Positions 8,999 through 16,869 of a stretch of DNA of 64,000 nt are shown one piece after another; the stretch's first letter is position 1; the number at the start of each line of letters is the position of its first letter. The notes beneath the pieces were generated by a model that did no database searches, was not told the DNA's origin, and saw only the letters and a program-made list of their open reading frames with translations. Both the position numbers and the translations under genes were made by a program. Origin of the DNA: Teretinema sp942493045 (GTDB taxonomy: Bacteria > Spirochaetota > Spirochaetia > Treponematales > Treponemataceae); NCBI GenBank assembly GCA_942493045.1, contig OW818665.1, positions 1,612,001 through 1,676,000 on the forward strand. Reading direction: 5' to 3'.

Positions 8999-10162
8999 TT
9001 ATTTCCGTCCTTTCAAAATTCGTTCGAATAAGTCGTAACCGACGGTTTCCTTGAAGTGATCGGCAACATCCGGAACGGTGAACAGTTTTTCTATAAACAT
9101 ACCGGCGGCCCCGACGCAAACCGCCTTCTCACCATAAGGCGAAAATTCCACGTTTACTGGGCGGTTCGGCCCGCAAGCGCAATTCTTGGCCAACGAGTCG
9201 GCCATCGCTTTTTCCAGATTTTCACGATAGGCCGGTAAGTCGCCGGCAAAGACAATTTTATTCAGATCGACGCAATTGGCTAAAAAGCCGAGATTGTCGC
9301 ACAGTTCACGGTAAATTTGACGCAGCAGAGTGGTGTTTTCCGGCAGCGAAGACAGGTCTTTACGGTTGGCCCGAAACTGGGGGTCCGTGCGGGAGGAATA
9401 AATACTGCGGAACTCGCCGGCGGTAAAGTGGTCACCGTGCAGCACCCGCGAGCGGATTACAAAGCCGAGACCGCAGGCCAGCCCTGTCCCCTTGGACGGA
9501 AATACGTTTTTGCGAAACTCTCCGAGTACCGCGATAAAATTACGGTTTTCCTCTCCCGGCCGGAAGGCCAGTTCCGACCAGCAGCAGCAATTGGCGTCAT
9601 TTTCTATAAACACCGGTTCCGGGCACAGCAGGGCCAGCCGTTCGCGCAGCGGATAGGGAGATTCGACGCAGAAGGGATAGGAATTGCGGATTGACCCGGA
9701 GTAAGGGTCAATTATTCCGGGAATGCCGATACCGACGCCGAGCAAAAAACGGCCGGTAGCCGTAGCGGCGGCGCGGGCGCCCCGGATAATTTCGGTTAAG
9801 GTAGTATCCAGGGTTTCCGGGCTGATCGCGTATTCGCCGGAAAAAACCTGCAGGATGGTGCCGGAGAGATCGATCAAAACCGCCTGATAACAGGTTTCCT
9901 GAATCTCCATTCCGAGCACCACGCCGATCTCCTGGTTGATTTCCAGATTGATCTGGCGGCGGCCCACTCCGCTCTGTTCGGTGTTTTTACCGGCAGTGCA
10001 GACCAGGCCGCGGTCCAGAATCACCTGCATAATTTTTGTGACAGTCGAGCGGTCAAGATCAAGCAATTCAGCGACCTTGATACGGCTGATTCCCGGATTT
10101 TGGCGTATAGCCCTCAAAACCCGGGAAGTATTCACGCTATGCAGGCGATTGCTGTCGGCCAC
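8999..10162 (-). CDS. ROK-family transcriptional regulator (NagC/XylR type)
   Basis: 387 residues. A winged helix-turn-helix fills residues ~8-70 (VLRAIRQNPGISRIKVAELL, then DRSTVTKIMQVL-like recognition helix). The rest is a ROK sugar-kinase-like fold with GVGIGIPGIID and ENDANCCCWSELAF. The usual ROK zinc motif CxCGxxGCxE is missing: after HGDHFTAGEF the chain runs straight into SIYSSRTD. The protein is therefore a sensor-repressor type that has lost the structural zinc site, and it may bind a non-classical ligand. Start codon GTG lies 2 bases after the glyQS stop; no good Shine-Dalgarno is visible, so translation is probably coupled. Regulated genes are likely its own operon. Confidence 0.85.
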   Translation of the reverse strand: MADSNRLHSVNTSRVLRAIRQNPGISRIKVAELLDLDRSTVTKIMQVILDRGLVCTAGKNTEQSGVGRRQINLEINQEIGVVLGMEIQETCYQAVLIDLSGTILQVFSGEYAISPETLDTTLTEIIRGARAAATATGRFLLGVGIGIPGIIDPYSGSIRNSYPFCVESPYPLRERLALLCPEPVFIENDANCCCWSELAFRPGEENRNFIAVLGEFRKNVFPSKGTGLACGLGFVIRSRVLHGDHFTAGEFRSIYSSRTDPQFRANRKDLSSLPENTTLLRQIYRELCDNLGFLANCVDLNKIVFAGDLPAYRENLEKAMADSLAKNCACGPNRPVNVEFSPYGEKAVCVGAAGMFIEKLFTVPDVADHFKETVGYDLFERILKGRK

Positions 10163-10164
10163 GG

Positions 10165-11520
10165 TTATTTTACCCGCTGGTATTTTTTAATTTCGTCGTG
10201 AATGCGCGCGGAGAGCTCACTGCGGCTCACGCGTACCTGCTCCATGGAGTCGCGGAAACGCAGGGTAACGGTATTGTCTTCCTTGGAATCGTAGTCCACG
10301 GTCACGCAGAAGGGGGTCCCGACCTCGTCCTGGCGGCGGTAGCGTTTACCGATGGCGCCGGCCTGGTCATAGTCGGTCATAAAGTCTTCTTTGAGCTCGT
10401 TCTGGATTTCCTTGGCCAGTTCAGCCAGACCGTCTTTTTTCATCAGCGGCAGCACAGCTACGGTGATCGGGGCGATTTTGGGATGGAAATGCATTACGGT
10501 GCGCCAGTCGTCGTCGTTGCCCTTGTCGGCCACTTTCTGCTCGTCGTAGGCGTCGCACAGGAACATCAACAGATTGCGGGTCAGGCCGGCCGAGGTTTCG
10601 ATAATATAGGGAATATAGCGCTCGTTGCCGTTATCCTGATCAATGTACTGTAAGTCTTTTCCGGAAAACTCGGTATGGCGCTTCAGGTCGAAGTCGGTGC
10701 GGTTATGCACGCCTTCCAGCTCGCGGAAGCCCATCGGGAACTCGTATTCAACGTCCCAGGCGTCCTTGGCGTAATGCGCCAACTCGTCCGGACCGTGCTG
10801 ATGCCAGCGCAGTTTTTCCATGCGTACGCCGTGCTTCTTATAGAAGGCAAAGCGCTGTTCACGCCAGTAGTCGAACCATTTTACGTCCTCGCCGGGCTTA
10901 ACGAAGAACTGCATCTCCATCTGCTCAAACTCGCAGGTCCGGAAAATAAAGTTCTTGGTGACAATCTCGTTGCGGAAAGCCTTGCCAACCTGGGCAATAC
11001 CAAAGGGAATCTTCAGGCGGTTGGACTGGGAAATATTCTTGTAGTTGACGTAGATACCCTGGGCGGTTTCCGGGCGGAGGTAAATCACGCTGGAAGTATC
11101 TTCGGCCGGGCCGATACTGGTCTTGAACATCAGGTTGAACTTGCGGGTGTCGGTGAGCTCACCGCCGCAGTCCGGGCAGATCTTTTTAGCGAGTTTATCC
11201 TGATCAATCTGGTCGGCGCGAAAGCGGCTCTTGCACTTTTTGCAGTCTACCAGCGGGTCGGTAAAATTCTCGACGTGGCCGGAAGCTTCCCAGACACGGG
11301 GATGCATCAGAATCGAGGCATCCAGACCGACAATATTGTCGTGCAGCTGGGTCATTTCCCGCCACCAGGCTTTCTGGATATTGTTTTTAAGCTCGATGCC
11401 CAGCGGACCGTAGTCCCATGCACCGTTCTGGCCGCCGTAAATTTCGGAGGACTGAAATACAAAACCGCGCCGTTTACTGAGGCTGACGATTTTTTCCATG
11501 GTTGTTGAATGATCTTCCAT
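10165..11520 (-). CDS. glyQS: Glycyl-tRNA synthetase, homodimeric type
   Basis: 451 residues. Class II synthetase of the alpha2 type, charging tRNA-Gly. It starts SLSKRRGFVFQSSEIYGG, then motif 1/2 regions and the FRNEIVTKNFIFRTCEFEQMEMQFF segment (motif 2, Arg of FRNE). The insertion CKKCKSRFRAD...CPDCGGE carries four cysteines, a zinc-binding site. Motif 3 is seen as ETSAGLTRNLLMFLCDAY. The C-terminal anticodon domain begins near KIAPITVAVLPL. AAAGGAG lies 10 bases upstream of the chosen ATG; a second ATG seven codons in is possible. Heads a run with the ROK regulator and aldo/keto reductase on the minus strand. Confidence 0.95.
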   Translation of the reverse strand: MEDHSTTMEKIVSLSKRRGFVFQSSEIYGGQNGAWDYGPLGIELKNNIQKAWWREMTQLHDNIVGLDASILMHPRVWEASGHVENFTDPLVDCKKCKSRFRADQIDQDKLAKKICPDCGGELTDTRKFNLMFKTSIGPAEDTSSVIYLRPETAQGIYVNYKNISQSNRLKIPFGIAQVGKAFRNEIVTKNFIFRTCEFEQMEMQFFVKPGEDVKWFDYWREQRFAFYKKHGVRMEKLRWHQHGPDELAHYAKDAWDVEYEFPMGFRELEGVHNRTDFDLKRHTEFSGKDLQYIDQDNGNERYIPYIIETSAGLTRNLLMFLCDAYDEQKVADKGNDDDWRTVMHFHPKIAPITVAVLPLMKKDGLAELAKEIQNELKEDFMTDYDQAGAIGKRYRRQDEVGTPFCVTVDYDSKEDNTVTLRFRDSMEQVRVSRSELSARIHDEIKKYQRVK

Positions 11521-11640
11521 TTTAAGATGCTCCTTTGGCCCCGCTGGTTACGGGGCACATACTTATAGGGGGGAATAATATCATATTTATGGAGCAATTG
11601 TACAGAAGATCGCGGAAACCGGCGTTGGCATTTGATTTAC

Positions 11641-11669
11641 TTGACAGCGGAAAACTTTCTGCTTAATAT
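11641..11669 (+). promoter_or_regulatory. Consensus promoter of the toxin-antitoxin operon
   Basis: TTGACA at 11641-11646, a 17-base spacer, and TAATAT at 11664-11669. Transcription should start 6-7 bases after the -10 box, which is at or next to the antitoxin ATG at 11676. This predicts a leaderless mRNA; no Shine-Dalgarno is present before the ATG. Confidence 0.8.
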
Positions 11670-11675
11670 GTGTAT

Positions 11676-11930
11676 ATGCGAAGTACTTTAGATATAGAAG
11701 ATGCGGTGATGCTTTCTTTAAAAGATTTATCCGCACAACAGCACATTACACTCAAAGAAATCATCAATGAAACGCTGAATATTGGTCTGGGGCGGCTTTT
11801 GCCTACCCGGGAAAAATGGAAATGCGTCAGCGCCAACCTGGGCGGCGGCTTTGATTACACCGAAGCCTGGCAGCGTTTGGAGGATTTGGAAGCCGAAGCG
11901 GTCAGCGAAAAAATGGATCTTCGAAAATGA
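11676..11930 (+). CDS. Ribbon-helix-helix type antitoxin
   Basis: 84 residues. The N-terminus RSTLDIEDAVMLSLKDLSAQ followed by HITLKEIINETLNIGL matches a short beta-strand plus two helices (RHH/MetJ-Arc fold), which binds operator DNA as a dimer. The C-terminal part, rich in aromatic and acidic residues, would wrap the toxin. It overlaps the PIN toxin gene by 4 bases (ATGA), the usual arrangement of VapBC modules. I chose the ATG at 11676; an in-frame GTG at 11670 directly follows the -10 box and would precede the predicted transcription start. Autoregulation of the operon is expected from the family. Confidence 0.82.
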   Translation: MRSTLDIEDAVMLSLKDLSAQQHITLKEIINETLNIGLGRLLPTREKWKCVSANLGGGFDYTEAWQRLEDLEAEAVSEKMDLRK

Positions 11931-12355
11931 TAATTCCGGACTTAAATATACTGCTCTACGCTCTGGATTCCTCCTCCGCCCGCAACAAAGAAGCAGTACA
12001 ATGGCTTGAAAACGCCGTCAACTCCGGAGCTGAAGAAATCGGCATTCCCTGGGTTGTACACCTCGGTTTTCTCAGACTAACCACCAATCCTAAAGTGTTT
12101 CCCCGGCCGCTAAGCATCGAGGCGGCCGCGGAATGGCTGGATGCGCTGGAAAAACACAGCGCGGTGCGCATGCTCAACCCGGGTCCGGCCCATCCGGGTA
12201 TCCTCCGGCACCTGCTGTTGATGCTGGGCACCGGCGGCAATCTGGTTACCGACGCTCATATCGCCGCTCTGGCCCTCGAGCAAAATGCCACGGTAGCCAC
12301 CGGAGATCGCGATTTCCAAAGATTCCCGGGTCTAAAACTGAAACTCCTGTATTAA
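11927..12355 (+). CDS. vapC: VapC-like PIN-domain toxin ribonuclease
   Basis: 142 residues, the normal size of VapC. PIN-domain acidic residues visible are Asp5 (IIPDLNILLYA), Asp109 (LVTDAHIAALA) and Asp127/Asp129 (TGDRDF); they hold the Mg2+ ions that cleave RNA, usually tRNA or rRNA. The variant TGDRDFQRFPGLKL places this protein in the PIN subgroup found with RHH antitoxins. Translation is coupled to the antitoxin through the ATGA overlap. The reading frame is intact with all catalytic residues, so the toxin is probably functional. The RNA target cannot be told from sequence. Confidence 0.88.
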   Translation: MIIPDLNILLYALDSSSARNKEAVQWLENAVNSGAEEIGIPWVVHLGFLRLTTNPKVFPRPLSIEAAAEWLDALEKHSAVRMLNPGPAHPGILRHLLLMLGTGGNLVTDAHIAALALEQNATVATGDRDFQRFPGLKLKLLY

Positions 12356-12371
12356 AAAAAATCGTGTTTGC

Positions 12372-12400
12372 TTGACTTACATAAACAACCTGCCTGATAC
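12372..12400 (+). promoter_or_regulatory. Promoter of the caspase-like gene
   Basis: TTGACT at 12372-12377, 17-base spacer, TGATAC at 12395-12400. It lies just after the toxin stop codon and 26 bases before the caspase-like start, so that gene has its own promoter. Confidence 0.6.
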
Positions 12401-12425
12401 TGATGGTATTGGAGCTATCAGACTT

Positions 12426-14066
12426 ATGAAAACACACCTTAAAATATTGATTTTGGCAGCCCTGTTGGTCTTACCCTTGTTAAACACCACCGCCCAGGAT
12501 GGACCGCGTTACGCCCTGGTAATCGGCAACGCCGAGTATCAGAATCTGACTGCCTTAAAAAATCCGGTTAATGACGCCCAGGATTTAGCCCAGGCCCTGA
12601 CCCGCCTCGGTTTTACGGTAGAGGTACTGACCAACGCCGATTTGCAAACCATGGAACGCGCCGTGGTTAACCTTTCACGGAACCTTTCCCGGGACGAGCG
12701 CGCTGTCGGCCTGTTTTATTACGCCGGGCACGGCATCCAATCCGAGGGAATTAATTATCTGATACCCAGCCAGGCCGAAATCGCCGCCGAGGCCTTTCTG
12801 AAAACCAAGGCTCTAGCCTCCCAGATTGTACTCCAGCAAATGCAGAATGCCGGCAATGCCCTGAATCTGGTCATCCTGGACGCCTGCCGCGACAACCCCT
12901 ACAGCTGGGCCCGCGGCGGTACCCGCGGCCTGACCATGATCGGCTCCCAGCCGCCGGGAAGCATCGTAGTCTTCGCCACCAGCGCCGGCAGCGTTGCCCA
13001 GGACGGCAGCGGCCGCAACGGTATCTTCACCGCGGAACTGCTGCGCAACCTGGAACAGAACAACAGCGACCTGAACCGTATCCTGGATCAAACCGCCTCC
13101 GCCGTGCAGCGCGTTACCCGCGGCGCTCAAGTCCCGGCCATTTACAAACAGTATTTCGAAACCTTCTATTTTAAGAGCGGAGCGGAAACCGCCGGCGCGG
13201 GCGCGGACCTCACAGCGGCTAACCCGTCCTTCGGCCCGGTCAGCGTCGCCAAGGGCTCCCTGCTCATCCAGCTGGATAGCCCCGGAACGGTTACCCTGCT
13301 CGGCCAGAGCGTGGAAGTCCCGGCCGGCGGCAGTCTGCCGGTCAATGATCTGGCCGCCGGGGCCCTGGATATCCGGGTGCGCTACAGCGACGGTCAGGTT
13401 GAAAACCGCAATGTCTACATCAACGCCGGCGAAAAAACCACCGCCCGCTTCTCCCATGCCCTGCCCCTGTCTCCGCCGACGGACATTTACCTGTATGGCT
13501 TGCAGGATTCCGGCCTGTATCTGGATAACCGCGAAACCATGCTGCTCGATCAGGCCAGCGGTACCAATAACTATATCCTGCGCAACCAGCTCAGCCTCGG
13601 CAAGCATGCCATCTGGTGGGTAAACCACACTTCGCTGTACGCCTTCATCTTCGAGCTGAAAAGCGGCGTGAACCGCTTCAGCCCGCGCTTTACCCAGTAT
13701 CAGCTGCCGGAACTGGAACAGCGCTTTGATTTTTCCGAACCCGGCGCGCCGATGACCGTTACCCGCGATTTTCGCTTTAAGCTCTTTGACGCCGACTGGA
13801 ACGAGAGCGAGCACACCGCCACGGTAAGCATCACGGCCCAACGCGACGCGGCTGGACTGGTAACCGGCGAGCTTTCGGTGCGACACCCCTTCGGATCGTC
13901 CAGAGTACCAATTAACCTCAGTCTGCCCAAGGGCGACGCGTATCTGCGTACCGAATACACCGACTTTTTCGCTGACGCCCATTACACCATGCGCCACCGG
14001 TTCTATTTAACCGGAACGACTCTGACTGTCGAGTTTGAAACCTTTCATCCCCGGACCCGCCGATGA
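12426..14066 (+). CDS. Secreted caspase-like (peptidase C14) protein
   Basis: 546 residues with an N-terminal signal peptide (ILILAALLVLPLLNTTAQ), so the protein leaves the cytoplasm. Residues ~25-260 are a caspase/metacaspase p20-like domain: YALVIGNAEYQ, LKNPVNDAQDLAQAL, the catalytic His102 in YYAGHGIQ and Cys154 in LDACRDNP. From ~275 on there is a beta-rich region: a PEGA-like repeat (GSLLIQLDSPGTVTLLGQ, LAAGALDIRVRY) and a further uncharacterised module. Bacterial C14 proteins of this type cut after basic residues; physiological targets are mostly unknown. The next gene overlaps its stop by 4 bases and also encodes an exported protein, so both probably work together outside the inner membrane. 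Confidence 0.87.
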   Translation: MKTHLKILILAALLVLPLLNTTAQDGPRYALVIGNAEYQNLTALKNPVNDAQDLAQALTRLGFTVEVLTNADLQTMERAVVNLSRNLSRDERAVGLFYYAGHGIQSEGINYLIPSQAEIAAEAFLKTKALASQIVLQQMQNAGNALNLVILDACRDNPYSWARGGTRGLTMIGSQPPGSIVVFATSAGSVAQDGSGRNGIFTAELLRNLEQNNSDLNRILDQTASAVQRVTRGAQVPAIYKQYFETFYFKSGAETAGAGADLTAANPSFGPVSVAKGSLLIQLDSPGTVTLLGQSVEVPAGGSLPVNDLAAGALDIRVRYSDGQVENRNVYINAGEKTTARFSHALPLSPPTDIYLYGLQDSGLYLDNRETMLLDQASGTNNYILRNQLSLGKHAIWWVNHTSLYAFIFELKSGVNRFSPRFTQYQLPELEQRFDFSEPGAPMTVTRDFRFKLFDADWNESEHTATVSITAQRDAAGLVTGELSVRHPFGSSRVPINLSLPKGDAYLRTEYTDFFADAHYTMRHRFYLTGTTLTVEFETFHPRTRR

Positions 14067-14728
14067 AAGGCCGCAGCGCGATACTGGCCGTAATTCTGCT
14101 TATTACCGCGCCGGCGGTTTTTTCCCAGAACTTTGTGTACCGGGAAAACACCGCCGACAGCGAAGCCGACCTGATCTACCGCAATGTCTGGGGAGAGCGT
14201 AATCTGATACGCGGTTTTTACATCTACAGCCCGATAACCAAAAACGCCCACGAAATTTCCCTGGACGGGAACTTCGCGACCGTTAAATGGGTCAATACCC
14301 GGGAAGACGGTACCGTCGATGTCTACACCCGCGCCGGCAACCGCATAACGGCCGAGGTTACGCGCAAGGGTCGCCCGCAAACCGTAACCAGGGAAATCGA
14401 TGACGCCCCCTGGTACGCTTCCATGGAATACGGCCTCAGCCAGTTTTTCCGCCGGGGCGAAGAAAGCGTGGAGTTCTGGAATATTCTGCCGGATAATCTA
14501 AAAGCCTATAAGATGAGGGCGGAAGTGCTGGCCCGGGAAATTATCGAAGTGGCCGGCGAAAAAACCGATACCGTCAAGGTACGCGTGACCATCAACGGCG
14601 TGCCGGCGCTATTCTTCCATTTTATGTACTGGTTCCGCGAAACCGACGGCTTTTTCGTGCGCTTTGAAGGCGCCAAAGGCGTGCCCGGCACGCCCTTGAC
14701 CACCATGGTCTACACCCGCACGGAATAA
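14063..14728 (+). CDS. Exported protein of unknown function, partner of caspase-like gene
   Basis: 221 residues; signal peptide at the N-terminus (ILAVILLITAPAVFSQ). The mature part looks like an all-beta protein that begins FVYRENTADSEADLIYRNVWGE and contains TREIDDAPWY and VKVRVTINGVPALFFHFMYW. The pattern of strands is loosely like DUF3108-type periplasmic proteins that bind hydrophobic ligands, but I cannot confirm that. It starts inside the stop codon of the caspase-like gene (ATGA), so translation is coupled. It could be a regulator, substrate or structural partner of that protease. No catalytic motif was seen. Confidence 0.68.
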   Translation: MKGRSAILAVILLITAPAVFSQNFVYRENTADSEADLIYRNVWGERNLIRGFYIYSPITKNAHEISLDGNFATVKWVNTREDGTVDVYTRAGNRITAEVTRKGRPQTVTREIDDAPWYASMEYGLSQFFRRGEESVEFWNILPDNLKAYKMRAEVLAREIIEVAGEKTDTVKVRVTINGVPALFFHFMYWFRETDGFFVRFEGAKGVPGTPLTTMVYTRTE

Positions 14729-14739
14729 AACGCTTGTTT

Positions 14740-16290
14740 TCAGCTCAGGCTGGAAAACCGTTCGCGGAGGGTACGCTCGACGCGCGCGACAGCCTTCTCG
14801 ATTCCGAGGGTTTGGATTGAACCGATCAGCGGCGGGCTGACCCGGCTGCCGGTAACGGCCATGCGGATCGGCATCATCATGTCGCCCATCTTAACTCCCA
14901 GTTTTTCGGCGGCGGCGTGAAAGCGGCTGTTGGCCTCTTCCTCGCTGACGTCCGCGAGCGTGGCGATAACGGCCTTAGCCTCTCGCAGAATGTCGGCGGC
15001 CTTAGCGGCATCGATCTTCTTGGGCAGAATTTCTTCCAGCGGCGGAACAGCGGGCTCCACCAATAAAAACTGCATCATAGACGGGGCGTCAGTCAGGTAA
15101 TGCAGGCGCTCCTTGAACAGCGGCATGGCCTTGACCAGCAAAGCCTTTTGCTCGGAGCTGGGGGCAAGCAGAGTCTGATCGGCGAACAGCATACCGGCGG
15201 CGGAGCGGGCCTCGGGACTGTTGCTTTCACCCGGACCGCACTGGCCGAAGAGACCGGAATTGGCGATAAAGGGCCACACCAGATCAAAGAGTTCCTCATC
15301 AGTTTTCAGGCGCATATACTGACCGTTAAACCATTCCAGTTTTTTATAATCGAACACCGCCGGAGCCTTGTTGATCTTGTCCATCTTGAACAGCTGCCCG
15401 AGTTCTCGCAGGCTGTACATGTCGCGTCCGTCCTCGTAGGAACAGCCCAGCATAGCCACGTAATTGATCAGGGCTTCCTTGAGATAGCCGTTATTGCGGA
15501 ACTCATTACAGCTGGTCGCGCCGTGACGCTTGGAAAGCTTTTGACCATCCTGTCCCATGACCATCGGCAAATGGCAATAGTCGGGATGCTGCCAGCCGAA
15601 GGCCCGGTACATGATCACGTGCAGCGGCGTGGAGGGAATCCATTCCTGGGCGCGCATCACGTGGGAAATTTCCATAAAATGATCATCAACAATATTGGCC
15701 AGATGATAGGTCGGGAAGCCGTCGCCCTTAAGCAGCACCGGATCGGGATTGACATCCGAGTTTTTCCATTCAATGTCGCCGAGCAGCTCGTCATGAAAGG
15801 CCGTGGCGCCTTCCGCCGGAACCGCCAGCCGAATCACGTGCTTTTTACCGGCTGCCAGATTGGTTTGCACCTCTTCGGCGCTCAAGTTACGGCAATGCCG
15901 GTCATAGCCCAGATTGGTCTTCTCCTTAGTCTGGATCTCGCGCACCCGGGCCATACGCTCCTCGTCGCAAAAGCAGTAATAGGCCTGTCCCTTTTCCACC
16001 AGCTCCAGGGCGTATTTCTTATACAGCTCAAAACGCTGCGACTGCGTATAGGGCGCGTAAGGTCCGCCTTTTTCTCCACCCTCATCCCAGTCAATGCCCA
16101 GCCAGGACAGAGTGTCGAACAGATTCTGGACATACTCCGCGCTGGAGCGGGTCTGATCGGTATCTTCAAGACGCAAAATAAATTTTCCGCCGGTGGCGCG
16201 GGCATATAAATAATTAAAAAGGGCGGTACGCACACCGCCGATGTGTTGCATTCCGGTAGGGGAAGGGGCATAACGAACTCGAACTTGCAC
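14740..16290 (-). CDS. gltX: Glutamyl-tRNA synthetase
   Basis: 516 residues. Class I synthetase that charges tRNA-Glu (or tRNA-Gln in organisms lacking GlnRS). It starts VRVRYAPSPTGMQHIGG, where HIGG is the HIGH box, and has the KMSKS loop as GQKLSKRHGA. The middle region carries FCDEERMARVREI and LKGDGFPTYHLANIVDDH, as in discriminating bacterial enzymes. The C-terminal helical part binds the anticodon. The start is GTG at 16290, with GGAG 6 bases upstream. It is single-gene and diverges from the response regulator across about 165 AT-rich bases. Confidence 0.96.
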   Translation of the reverse strand: MQVRVRYAPSPTGMQHIGGVRTALFNYLYARATGGKFILRLEDTDQTRSSAEYVQNLFDTLSWLGIDWDEGGEKGGPYAPYTQSQRFELYKKYALELVEKGQAYYCFCDEERMARVREIQTKEKTNLGYDRHCRNLSAEEVQTNLAAGKKHVIRLAVPAEGATAFHDELLGDIEWKNSDVNPDPVLLKGDGFPTYHLANIVDDHFMEISHVMRAQEWIPSTPLHVIMYRAFGWQHPDYCHLPMVMGQDGQKLSKRHGATSCNEFRNNGYLKEALINYVAMLGCSYEDGRDMYSLRELGQLFKMDKINKAPAVFDYKKLEWFNGQYMRLKTDEELFDLVWPFIANSGLFGQCGPGESNSPEARSAAGMLFADQTLLAPSSEQKALLVKAMPLFKERLHYLTDAPSMMQFLLVEPAVPPLEEILPKKIDAAKAADILREAKAVIATLADVSEEEANSRFHAAAEKLGVKMGDMMMPIRMAVTGSRVSPPLIGSIQTLGIEKAVARVERTLRERFSSLS

Positions 16291-16454
16291 TGGAGTCTCC
16301 TTAAAAAGAATTTTATTATAGGTATTTTTGGCCTTTTGGACAAGATTCGTCTGAACGGCACAACCTCCGGAATAAAAATTAAAAACGATTTTTCCGGAAA
16401 ACCTCGCATGCCGAAAAAAAATCCCTTATACTAGGGTACATTGGGAGGCTACTC

Positions 16455-16850
16455 ATGAAAGTGCTGATAGTTGAAGATGATTTTGCCAGCCGGCTGCTGC
16501 TTCAGGGTTATTTACAGTCCACTGGGGTCTGCCATAGCGCCGCCAACGGCAAAGAAGCCGTTTTTGCCTTTGAGAGCGCCCTCAACAGCGGTGAACCCTA
16601 TGACCTGATCTGTCTGGACATCATGATGCCTGAGATGGACGGACAGGAAACCCTGCGGGAAATCCGCAAGATTGAAGACAAGAAAAAAATCATACCCAGC
16701 GACGGTGTCAAGGTAATCATGATAACAGCCCTGGATGACAAGTCCAATGTGATGGGCGCCTTCCGCGAACAATGTGACGCCTACCTGGTAAAACCGATTG
16801 AACGCGATAAATTGATGGAGAGTCTGCGCTCTCTGGAATTAATGCCCTGA
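16455..16850 (+). CDS. Single-domain response regulator
   Basis: 131 residues, only a REC domain: acidic pair in IVEDDFASRLLL, phospho-acceptor Asp55 in CLDIMMPEMDG, Thr/Ser switch in VIMITALDD and Lys113 in YLVKPI. A loop of about eight residues (EDKKKIIPSDGV) lengthens the region between helix 3 and strand 4, a feature of some CheY-like partners of hybrid kinases. GGGAGG stands 7 bases before the ATG. It is followed 19 bases later by a hybrid histidine kinase whose Hpt domain could be its phosphodonor. It has no output domain, so it acts by protein contact. Confidence 0.9.
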   Translation: MKVLIVEDDFASRLLLQGYLQSTGVCHSAANGKEAVFAFESALNSGEPYDLICLDIMMPEMDGQETLREIRKIEDKKKIIPSDGVKVIMITALDDKSNVMGAFREQCDAYLVKPIERDKLMESLRSLELMP

Positions 16851-16869
16851 AATACTGGAAGTCTCCGTA

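Noticed and set aside
11521..11640. T-box or other riboswitch before glyQS
   Set aside because: Only a small CCCCG/CGGGG hairpin is present; no T-box bulge sequence or specifier loop could be seen.
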